Part shown: one piece after another, positions 1 through 5,046 of the stretch | How positions within the stretch are numbered: position 1 is the stretch's first letter | Layout: each line of letters starts with the position of its first letter | NCBI GenBank assembly: GCA_022361135.1 | Contig: JAKSBM010000019.1 | Coordinates: forward strand, 1 to 5,478 | DNA length: 5,478 nucleotides | From: Desulfobacterales bacterium | GTDB lineage: Bacteria > Desulfobacterota > Desulfobacteria > Desulfobacterales > Desulfobacteraceae | Reading direction: 5' to 3' | Program-made: the position numbers and the translations under genes | The notes under the pieces: model-generated | The model's input: only the letters and a program-made list of their open reading frames with translations | The model's database searches: none | What the model was told of the DNA's origin: nothing

Positions 1-93
1 GAATGAATAGATAATGCCGGAGGCCAGCAAAAAATAAATCAGCCAGTCACTCCAGATGACGCCTACCAATGAATTGACGATCTGTTCGAGCAT
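1..93 (-). CDS. Alanine/glycine:cation symporter (AGCS family), N-terminal fragment, runs off the left edge
   Basis: Reading the minus strand from the ATG at 93-91 gives 31 codons with no stop before the window edge. The peptide begins MLEQIVNSLVGVIWSDW and continues LIYFLLASGIIYSF. A short amphipathic start, the W-S-D-W-L-I-Y block and then a first hydrophobic membrane segment with small residues is the pattern I know from the N-terminus of sodium:alanine/glycine symporters (AlsT/DagA type). These inner-membrane carriers import alanine or glycine with Na+ or H+. A ribosome binding site AGGTG lies at 102-98, four bases before the ATG. The gene is divergent from the radical SAM cassette, so the two share the 94-426 region but need not share function. 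Only the first helix is visible, so the family call rests on short similarity; another polytopic transporter is the alternative. Confidence 0.72.
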   Translation of the reverse strand, partial: MLEQIVNSLVGVIWSDWLIYFLLASGIIYSF

Positions 94-219
94 GTTTCAC
101 CTGTATCTGCAGTTCAATTCCGTTGTCACCAACGACCGCACCCGCACAGATGGATGCGGCGTATCCATGGTCGTCTATTCCCCCTGCAGCACATGCCCCC
201 TCCAACTGCCATTGCTTAG

Positions 220-236
220 GAAACCGCCCCGGTTTC
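220..236. repeat. Inverted repeat, 7-bp stem, 3-base loop
   Basis: GAAACCG at 220-226 pairs perfectly with CGGTTTC at 230-236 around the loop CCC. It lies in the divergent region about 127 bp from the symporter start. No T-run follows on either strand, so it does not look like an intrinsic terminator. It could be an operator half-site pair or chance; a stem of this size alone is only weakly significant. Confidence 0.4.
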
Positions 237-259
237 TGTCAAACGATTTAAAATCATTC

Positions 260-284
260 CAGCCATGAGCAGGGGTCATGGCTG
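260..284. repeat. Strong inverted repeat (9-bp perfect stem, 7-base loop), possible operator or RNA hairpin
   Basis: CAGCCATGA at 260-268 is the exact reverse complement of TCATGGCTG at 276-284, separated by GCAGGGG. Under uniform base composition, a 9-bp perfect repeat with a loop under about 10 bases is expected roughly once in a hundred regions of this length, so it is probably functional. On the plus strand it is followed by TACGAAAAG, which has no U-tract, so a plus-strand terminator is unlikely. On the minus strand it is followed by GAATGATTTT, a weak T-run. The central position in a divergent promoter region favours a regulator-binding site or a structured leader. The neighbouring GATTT-A-AAATC at 245-255 is a second small palindrome. 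Confidence 0.55.
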
Positions 285-305
285 TACGAAAAGACCATTT
301 GGATA

Positions 306-334
306 TTGAGTCTGCCCCGGCCATCTGGTATATC
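306..334 (+). promoter_or_regulatory. Possible sigma70-type promoter for the radical SAM cassette
   Basis: TTGAGT at 306-311 and TATATC at 329-334 are separated by exactly 17 bp; each matches the consensus at four of six positions. The -10 box overlaps the TCTGGT/ACCAGA inverted repeat at 324-344, a layout consistent with repression at the promoter. Transcription would start near 341 and leave a leader of roughly 85 bases. An alternative -10, TATAAA at 398-403, is better by itself but has no good -35 partner. Both are weak predictions by eye. Confidence 0.25.
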
Positions 335-344
335 CCACACCAGA
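324..344. repeat. Inverted repeat TCTGGT-N9-ACCAGA, possible operator
   Basis: TCTGGT at 324-329 and ACCAGA at 339-344 are perfect reverse complements with a 9-base spacer, giving a dyad with about 15 bp between arm centres. It overlaps the best candidate -10 box on the plus strand. A 6-bp dyad is expected by chance fairly often, so position is the main argument. Confidence 0.3.
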
Positions 345-413
345 CAACATTCTGTTCGAATCGGTGCAAAAACACCTGAACTCCCGGACAGTTAAGATAT
401 AAAATCGTTAGAG

Positions 414-420
414 AAAGGGA
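414..420 (+). promoter_or_regulatory. Ribosome binding site that points to a non-standard start at 427
   Basis: The purine run AAAGGGA ends six bases before the ATC at 427. Nothing similar precedes the first conventional in-frame start, GTG at 460, where the upstream bases read AACAGATCCTCACCGCC. The radical SAM reading frame is open back to the TAG at 409-411, so only starts between 412 and 460 are possible. This site is therefore the main evidence for placing the start at 427. Confidence 0.55.
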
Positions 421-426
421 TTTACC

Positions 427-1752
427 ATCGCTTTAATCAATAAACAGATCCTCACCGCCGTGGTGGCCGCGGAAAACGGAGAGATCTTTGAACTGGAAGG
501 TTACGGAGCCGCCGGCATGTCCGGTGAAGAACCCGTGATCCTCACCCAGACCGATACCGTTGACATGCCCTTTGGCAGCGAACTGATGATGCTGCCCGAC
601 CGGGCCCCCCTGGTTTACAACGTCTTTAAAGACGAATTTGAAGTCCTCACCCACAACCCCTACGCCCCGGAGGAACGCATCTTCCCCGTGGCCGTCTTCA
701 ACTCCCCGGGCTATGTGAACCGCCGGACCTGTGCCTACGACGACACGGGACTGGACCGGATTCTGCCGCTCTTCTCCTACGGGGCCGTGGGCTTCGGCAA
801 AAAGGATTTCCGTTCCGCCGCCATCCAGGTGGACGACGAACCCCGCCAGGACCTGCGCCTCATGCCCCGGGAGGGGATTGTCAAAGGCGTCAAAAAAATG
901 CAGGCCTCCTATCCGGAAAACCGGCTCATGCGCCACCTGGAAACCTGTGCCCTGGAATACGGCTGCCCGGCCGGGAAAAATTTTTTCCTGAAACGGTACG
1001 AAGCCCCCCTGCCCACCTCCACAGTCTGCAATGCCCGGTGCATGGGCTGCATTTCCCTGCAAACGGAAAACAACCTCTGCGCCTGCCAGGAACGCATTGC
1101 CTTCACCCCGTCGGCCGAGGAAATCGCCCAGCTTTCCCTGGAGCACATCCGCCACGTGAAAAGGGCCGTGGTCAGTTTCGGCCAGGGCTGCGAAGGGGAA
1201 CCCCTCACCGCCTTCAAGGCCATTGAACCGGCCGTGCGCATGATCCGGGAGGCCACGGACCAGGGCACCATCAACCTGAACACCAACGCCAGCCTCCCCG
1301 GGGAGGTGGTCGCCCTGTGCAAGGCCGGCCTGGACAGCATGCGGGTTTCCATGAATTCGGTGCGGGAAAATGCCTACACCACCTATTTCCGGCCCCGCTC
1401 CTATGCCTTTGCCGATGTATTGGCATCCATTGATGCGGCCCGGAGCGCGGGCAAATTCGTGGCTGTGAATTATCTGAATTGCCCCGGTGTCACCGACACC
1501 GAAGCCGAGATGGAAGCCCTGATCCAATTCATCGAAGCCCACGACATCAACATGATCCAATGGAGAAACCTCAACTATGATCCCCGGTATTATTGCCGGA
1601 TCATGGAGGATGCGGCCCCCGGAGGCCGGGCCCTGGGCATGGCCCATTTGATTGACACCCTGACCCAACGATTTCCCCGGCTCATCCACGGCTACTTCAA
1701 CCCACCCAAGGAGACCCATGGAAGACAAGGCACAAAGAATCCAGATCATTGA
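427..1752 (+). CDS. Radical SAM protein of unknown function, probable ATC start (GTG 460 is the conventional alternative)
   Basis: The reading frame ends at TGA 1750-1752. From GTG 460 it encodes 430 residues; from ATC 427, with a proper ribosome binding site, 441. The added residues read IALINKQILTA and continue smoothly into a strand-like N-terminus. Using GTG numbering, CNARCMGC at 190-197 is the CX3CX2C loop (C190, C194, C197) that holds the SAM-binding [4Fe-4S] cluster. GCEGEP at 243-248 fits the SAM-contacting GEP motif. NLNTNAS (272-278), GLDSMRVSMNS (290-300), NYLNCPGVTD (337-346) and WRNLNYDP (368-375) are later barrel strands. About 190 residues precede the cluster, an unusually long N-terminal region with no domain I recognise. 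Extra cysteines at 163, 169, 207, 209 and 244 could bind an auxiliary cluster. The C-terminus overlaps the next gene by 35 bp, so the two are probably translationally coupled. The cytoplasmic radical SAM fold is secure; the substrate is unknown. Confidence 0.9.
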   Translation: MALINKQILTAVVAAENGEIFELEGYGAAGMSGEEPVILTQTDTVDMPFGSELMMLPDRAPLVYNVFKDEFEVLTHNPYAPEERIFPVAVFNSPGYVNRRTCAYDDTGLDRILPLFSYGAVGFGKKDFRSAAIQVDDEPRQDLRLMPREGIVKGVKKMQASYPENRLMRHLETCALEYGCPAGKNFFLKRYEAPLPTSTVCNARCMGCISLQTENNLCACQERIAFTPSAEEIAQLSLEHIRHVKRAVVSFGQGCEGEPLTAFKAIEPAVRMIREATDQGTINLNTNASLPGEVVALCKAGLDSMRVSMNSVRENAYTTYFRPRSYAFADVLASIDAARSAGKFVAVNYLNCPGVTDTEAEMEALIQFIEAHDINMIQWRNLNYDPRYYCRIMEDAAPGGRALGMAHLIDTLTQRFPRLIHGYFNPPKETHGRQGTKNPDH

Positions 1753-2845
1753 CGCCACCATCCGGGAAGGCATGCAGTACCGGGGGCTGGTTTTTACCCT
1801 GGAACAGCGACTGGCACTCATGGAATACCAAAACCAACTCCAGGTGGATGTCTGCCAGGCCGGATATCCCTCGGCCCATCCCCTGGAGGCCGAAATGGTC
1901 ACCCGGCTGGCCGAGCATGCCCGCAGCCAAGGCTACGGTCTGCGCACCGCCGCCCTGGGCCGGGCCGCCATGGCCGATGCCCAAATCCTGGTGGAGACCG
2001 GGGTGGACGACATCCACTTCCACCTCCATCTGCCCCCGGACACCCCAGCCGGGGAGCTGGGCCAGATCCTGGCCCAATTTGAAAAGGTCATGGCATTTGT
2101 CCGCAGGGAAAGGCCCAAGGCCCAGGTGGTGGTGGCAGTGCTGGACATGGGCAAAACCCGGCCGGAATTGCTGAACCCGGCGGTGAAACATCTCTGCTGC
2201 GATCTGGGTTGCGATCTGGTCTCCCTGCCCGACACCTCAGGCATCATGGCCCCCCACCAGGTGGCCCGGGTCATGGGTGAGGCCCTAAAGCAGGTGGGTG
2301 ACAAGGGGCTTTCCATCCACTGCCACAACGACATGGGCATGGCCTCGGCCAACAGCCTCACCGGGGTCCGGGCCGGTGCAAGGGCATTGGAAGCTTCTGC
2401 CCTGGGCATTGGCGAGCGCAACGGCATTGCCGATCTTTTCACCACGGTCCGCCTCCTGGATCTGCCCCCGGACCGGATGCCCCGGTTACAGATCCAGAAT
2501 CAAGACACCTTCCAGGCCTACTACCAGACATTGAGTGATATGGCCCAGGCCCAGACCGGTCAGCCCCTGATTCGTTACGATACCCCGGTATTCGGCAAGG
2601 CCGTCACCGTCCATGTGGCCGGAACCCACGCCGGCATGGGATTCGGCATCTCCGGGGAGGAAACCTTTTACCTGAATCTGCTCTGTGGACGTCGCATGGT
2701 GGCGACGGTGCTGGAACAATGGGGAATCCCCTATGATCCAAACCGGTTGAAGGAAATCACCACCGCCGTCAAGGCCACCAGCCTTCGCCGGGGGAGCCGG
2801 CTGAACCGGGAAGATCTCCAGGCCCTGGCACCCTATTTTTACTAA
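1718..2845 (+). CDS. LeuA/homocitrate-synthase-like (DRE-TIM metallolyase) acyltransferase
   Basis: This 375-residue protein starts at ATG 1718, four bases after AAGGAG (1708-1713), inside the radical SAM gene. It has the DRE-TIM barrel marks: DATIREGMQ at 12-20 (metal-binding Asp12, Arg16, Glu17), SLPDTSG in mid-barrel, HCHND at 201-205 with metal-binding His201 and His203, and GIGERNGIADL ending the barrel. The family condenses acetyl-CoA with a 2-oxoacid (isopropylmalate, citramalate, homocitrate and Re-citrate synthases) or cleaves HMG-CoA. The length fits homocitrate-synthase-type enzymes lacking the LeuA C-terminal regulatory domain. Two oddities: the usual GERxGN asparagine is Ile237, and the usual DGEQ/EGEQ glutamate is Met19. 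These suggest a divergent subfamily, so I assign no substrate. A Re-citrate, citramalate or homocitrate role is possible; Re-citrate would suit a sulfate reducer but is not shown here. Confidence 0.88.
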   Translation: MEDKAQRIQIIDATIREGMQYRGLVFTLEQRLALMEYQNQLQVDVCQAGYPSAHPLEAEMVTRLAEHARSQGYGLRTAALGRAAMADAQILVETGVDDIHFHLHLPPDTPAGELGQILAQFEKVMAFVRRERPKAQVVVAVLDMGKTRPELLNPAVKHLCCDLGCDLVSLPDTSGIMAPHQVARVMGEALKQVGDKGLSIHCHNDMGMASANSLTGVRAGARALEASALGIGERNGIADLFTTVRLLDLPPDRMPRLQIQNQDTFQAYYQTLSDMAQAQTGQPLIRYDTPVFGKAVTVHVAGTHAGMGFGISGEETFYLNLLCGRRMVATVLEQWGIPYDPNRLKEITTAVKATSLRRGSRLNREDLQALAPYFY

Positions 2846-2933
2846 ACTGGGTTTGGTTAAACTAAACATTTAAAAACGCAGAAAGCCAAGTGAGAACACG
2901 CTTTTAGGCAGAATCCTCTTCTTTCTCACAAAA

Positions 2934-2950
2934 GAATTGCAAAACAATTC
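2934..2950. repeat. Inverted repeat GAATTG-CAAAA-CAATTC, possible operator
   Basis: GAATTG at 2934-2939 pairs perfectly with CAATTC at 2945-2950 across a five-base loop. It overlaps the proposed -35 box of the downstream operon. A 6-bp stem alone is not rare in a region of this size, so this is a weak call supported mainly by location. Confidence 0.3.
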
Positions 2951-2965
2951 CTGATCTGATTTAAT
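2938..2965 (+). promoter_or_regulatory. Possible sigma70-type promoter for the ATPase/oxidoreductase operon
   Basis: TTGCAA at 2938-2943 (four of six matches to TTGACA) and TTTAAT at 2960-2965 (five of six matches to TATAAT) are separated by 16 bp. Transcription would start near 2972 and give a leader of about 40 bases before the TTG start at 3011. The site lies in the most AT-rich part of the gap. It is a by-eye prediction. Confidence 0.3.
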
Positions 2966-3010
2966 TCTGAGTTCGATTATTTGTAACAATCTAGTATTGA
3001 GGACAGCGCG

Positions 3011-3694
3011 TTGAAGTTAGACTTAAACGGAATTGTGATCATTGCGGGCAATTACGGCAGCGGCAAAACAGAATCTGCCATCAATCTGGCCGCAACCCGC
3101 CAAAAAAGCGGTGTTCAGACTGCCATCGCCGACCTGGACCTGGTCAACCCCTACTTCAGGACCCGAGAGGCCCGGGCCCCCCTGGAGGAGCTGGGGGTCA
3201 ACGTCATCCTGCCGGGGGAACAATATCTCCACGCCGATCTGCCCATCCTGGCACCGGCCGTGGCCGGTATCATCCAAGCCCCGTCGGAACTGACCATCCT
3301 GGACGCCGGGGGAGACGATGTGGGCGTCACGGTGCTGGCCGCACTGGAGGACGTACTCAAGGAAAAAGAGGTCCACATGCTCCAGGTCATCAATGCCTAC
3401 CGCCCCAACACCGACACCGTGGCAGGCTGCCTCAAGATCAAATCCGAAATCGAGGCCTCGTCCAAAGTCAAGGTCACCGGACTGGTTTCCAATGCCAATC
3501 TCATCGATGAAACCGAGCCGGATCACATTTACCACGGGTACGAGTTGGTCACGGAGGTGGCCGGGGCCACTGGATTACCTGTGGAATTTATAACTGCTTC
3601 AACCCAGGTGCTGCCAAGGCTGGACTTGGACCGTTTCCATTGTCCGGTCCTCACCATTGACAGGAAACTGTTACCGCCCTGGAAACGCATCTAG
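3011..3694 (+). CDS. SIMIBI-type P-loop ATPase (CobQ/MinD/ParA-like) heading the oxidoreductase operon
   Basis: The protein has 227 residues and starts at TTG 3011; GAGG at 2999-3002 lies eight bases upstream, and no ATG fits the N-terminus. A hydrophobic strand (IVIIA) leads into the Walker A loop GNYGSGKT at 13-20. AIADLDLVNPYFRTRE at 38-53 supplies the switch-like aspartates Asp41 and Asp43. TILDAGGDD at 95-103 resembles a Walker B/DxxG element. No membrane segment or cysteine motif is present, so it should be a soluble cytoplasmic nucleotide-binding protein. Annotation pipelines usually name such proteins CobQ/CobB/MinD/ParA-like, but nothing else here suggests cobalamin synthesis. It lies 21 bp upstream of the ferredoxin subunit gene, so it is almost certainly co-transcribed with the oxidoreductase. 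A role in cofactor or iron-sulfur loading, or complex assembly, is an inference from position only. Confidence 0.85.
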   Translation: MKLDLNGIVIIAGNYGSGKTESAINLAATRQKSGVQTAIADLDLVNPYFRTREARAPLEELGVNVILPGEQYLHADLPILAPAVAGIIQAPSELTILDAGGDDVGVTVLAALEDVLKEKEVHMLQVINAYRPNTDTVAGCLKIKSEIEASSKVKVTGLVSNANLIDETEPDHIYHGYELVTEVAGATGLPVEFITASTQVLPRLDLDRFHCPVLTIDRKLLPPWKRI

Positions 3695-3715
3695 CTTAAA
3701 AGGAGTAATTTTTAA

Positions 3716-3940
3716 ATGGCGTATCAACACATTATCGATTCTGAGCGGTGCAAGGGCTGCGGACTCTGTGTGAATTTCTGTCCCAAAAACGTCCTGGAAA
3801 TCACGAATCAGGTCAATGCCAAGGGGCATTTCCCCGTCTACCAGGCCCGGCCCGAAGACTGCATCAAATGCAGTATCTGCTGTATCATGTGCCCGGATGT
3901 GGCCATCAGCATCGTTGAAACCGAAACCCAGGAAAGCTAA
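3716..3940 (+). CDS. 2x[4Fe-4S] ferredoxin subunit (delta, KorD/VorD-type) of 2-oxoacid:ferredoxin oxidoreductase
   Basis: This 74-residue protein carries two classic bacterial ferredoxin motifs: CKGCGLCVNFCP with Cys12, 15, 18 and 22, and CIKCSICCIMCP with Cys49, 52, 55 and 59. Each motif's last cysteine also serves the opposite cluster. Cys56 is an extra cysteine next to the second motif. The spacer containing GHFPVY and the C-terminal VAISIVE strand are typical of small delta subunits that pass electrons from the catalytic subunits to free ferredoxin. The start at ATG 3716 follows AGGAG at 3701-3705, a slightly long ten-base spacing. It sits directly before the alpha subunit gene (29-bp gap), which is the standard delta-alpha-beta-gamma order. 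A free-standing ferredoxin is possible but less likely in this context. Confidence 0.92.
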   Translation: MAYQHIIDSERCKGCGLCVNFCPKNVLEITNQVNAKGHFPVYQARPEDCIKCSICCIMCPDVAISIVETETQES

Positions 3941-3969
3941 CCCCATCTCTATTCTTAAGGAAGTATATA

Positions 3970-5037
3970 ATGGCTAAAGTGCTAATGAAAGGAAACGAGG
4001 CAATCGGAGAAGCTGCCATCCGGGCAGGCTGCAAAAACTATTTTGCATACCCCATCACCCCCCAGTCGGAAGTGGCCGAATATCTGGTCAAACGCATGCC
4101 CGAAGAAGGGGGCACCTTTCTCCAGGGTGAAAGTGAAGTGGCCGTGGGGTACATGATCTTCGGCGCCGCTGGCTGCGGAGAGCGGGTCATGACCACCTCC
4201 TCCTCCCCCGGGGTCAGCCTCATGAGTGAAGCCCTCTCCTACATTGCCGGCGCCCAGTGCCCGGCGGTATTTGTCAATATTGTCCGCGGCGGCCCGGGTC
4301 TGGGCGGCATCCTGCCGGCCCAGGGCGATTACTTCCAGGCCACCAAGGGCGGCGGCCACGGGGATTACCATCTCCTGGTCCTGGCCCCGGAAAGTGTTCA
4401 GGAAGCCGTGGAAATGACCATGGAAGCCTTTACCCTGGCTGAAAAATACAGAAACCCGGTCATGATCATGGGTGACGGCCTCATCGGCCAGATGATGGAA
4501 CCGGTGGAATTCCCCGACGATCTGGTCACCGAACCCACCAACAAAGACGACTGGGCCACCAGCGGCATGGCCACCCGGGGTTCCAAGAAACGGAACCTGG
4601 TGAAATCCCTCTTCCTGGATCCCACCGCCCTGAACAACAACAACCTGGAACTCAAGGCCAAGTACGAACGGATGAAAAAAGAAGACGTCCGCTTCGAACT
4701 CTACAACGCCGACACCGATTACCAGATCCTCATCACCAGCTACGGCACCATGAGCCGGGTCTGCCGCACCGCCATCGACATGCTCAAGGAAGAAGGCATT
4801 GAAGTGGGCCTGCTCAGACCCAAGACCCTTTTCCCCTTCCCGGAACAGGCCACCTACGATGCCGCCGTCAAGGAAAGCTGCAAGGCCGTCATCTCCATTG
4901 AGATGAGCATGGGCCAGATGGTTGAAGACGTGGAACGCTGCGTCAAGGGCCAGAAGCCGGTGGAATTTTACGGCGAATGCGGCGGTGACATCCCGTCTCC
5001 GGAAAAAATCATCGAAATCATCAAAGGACTGCTCTAG
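3970..5037 (+). CDS. vorB: 2-oxoacid:ferredoxin oxidoreductase alpha subunit (VorB/KorA-type)
   Basis: The 355-residue protein matches the alpha subunit of OFOR enzymes, which oxidatively decarboxylate a 2-oxoacid with CoA to acyl-CoA, CO2 and reduced ferredoxin. The pyrimidine-binding domain shows YPITPQSE at 27-34, GESEVA at 53-58 with the conserved acidic residues near thiamine diphosphate, and TSSSPG at 76-81. GGPGLGG at 107-113, then GDY and the glycine/histidine-rich KGGGHGDY stretch, is the form I associate with proteins named 3-methyl-2-oxobutanoate dehydrogenase subunit VorB, rather than with KorA having GPSTG followed by EQGD. The C-terminal third, from about residue 230, is the transketolase C-terminal-like domain (ITSYGTMSR, LLRPKTLFPFP). 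AAGGAAG-type spacing (AAGGAAG at 3957-3963, six bases) supports ATG 3970. True substrate could be branched-chain 2-oxoacids or 2-oxoglutarate; sequence by eye cannot decide. Confidence 0.93.
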   Translation: MAKVLMKGNEAIGEAAIRAGCKNYFAYPITPQSEVAEYLVKRMPEEGGTFLQGESEVAVGYMIFGAAGCGERVMTTSSSPGVSLMSEALSYIAGAQCPAVFVNIVRGGPGLGGILPAQGDYFQATKGGGHGDYHLLVLAPESVQEAVEMTMEAFTLAEKYRNPVMIMGDGLIGQMMEPVEFPDDLVTEPTNKDDWATSGMATRGSKKRNLVKSLFLDPTALNNNNLELKAKYERMKKEDVRFELYNADTDYQILITSYGTMSRVCRTAIDMLKEEGIEVGLLRPKTLFPFPEQATYDAAVKESCKAVISIEMSMGQMVEDVERCVKGQKPVEFYGECGGDIPSPEKIIEIIKGLL

Positions 5038-5046
5038 GAGGATCCC

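Larger units (their letters stand above)
94..426. other. Divergent intergenic region with several short inverted repeats, no gene supported
   Basis: This 333-bp stretch separates the minus-strand symporter start from the plus-strand radical SAM gene, so it should hold promoters for both. I see no convincing protein gene: the short open frames here have no good ribosome binding site and no recognisable composition. It holds several inverted repeats: CGTTG/CAACG at 121-134, ATGGAT/ATCCAT at 150-168, GAAACCG/CGGTTTC at 220-236, a 9-bp perfect repeat at 260-284, TCTGGT/ACCAGA at 324-344, and a composite GTTC-GGTG/CACC-GAAC at 354-381. None is followed by a clear T-run. I could not match it to a known riboswitch; a glycine riboswitch was considered because of the symporter and was not found. 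Confidence 0.75.
2846..3010. other. AT-rich intergenic gap between the two operons
   Basis: This gap is clearly more AT-rich than the flanking genes. It holds an imperfect palindrome GTTTGGTTAAACTAAAC at 2851-2867 just after the acyltransferase stop, with one G/T mismatch. Two copies of ACTAAAC occur at 2841-2847 and 2861-2867. GTGAGAA/TTCTCAC (2890-2896 and 2923-2929) could form a 7-bp long-range stem, and GAATTG/CAATTC forms a small hairpin at 2934-2950. No GC-rich stem with a T-run is present, so I cannot point to an intrinsic terminator. A break in gene spacing plus a promoter-like element suggests a new transcription unit starts here. Confidence 0.6.

Noticed and set aside
56..268. A 70-codon plus-strand open frame at the left end
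   Set aside because: It overlaps the symporter start antisense and runs into the 9-bp hairpin. It has no convincing ribosome binding site and its translation resembles no known protein.
175..375. A 66-codon minus-strand open frame in the divergent region
   Set aside because: It starts at GTG with no good ribosome binding site, covers several inverted repeats, and its sequence shows no family features.
94..426. Glycine riboswitch or other known riboswitch upstream of the symporter
   Set aside because: I looked on the minus strand for the conserved glycine-aptamer blocks and could not find them. The hairpins present do not fit a class I know. A covariance model search would settle it.
433..1902. 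A 489-codon open frame on the minus strand opposite the radical SAM gene
   Set aside because: It is antisense to a gene with clear radical SAM motifs. Its low-complexity Gly/His/Val-rich translation is what a GC-rich third-position bias produces on the opposite strand, and it has no recognisable domain.
1697..2445. Two overlapping minus-strand open frames opposite the acyltransferase gene
   Set aside because: They are shadows of the DRE-TIM coding sequence, whose metal and substrate motifs are intact on the plus strand.
2846..2880. Intrinsic terminator after the acyltransferase gene
   Set aside because: The palindrome at 2851-2867 is AT-rich with a mismatch and is followed by ATTTAAAAA rather than a T-run, so it is not a convincing plus-strand terminator.
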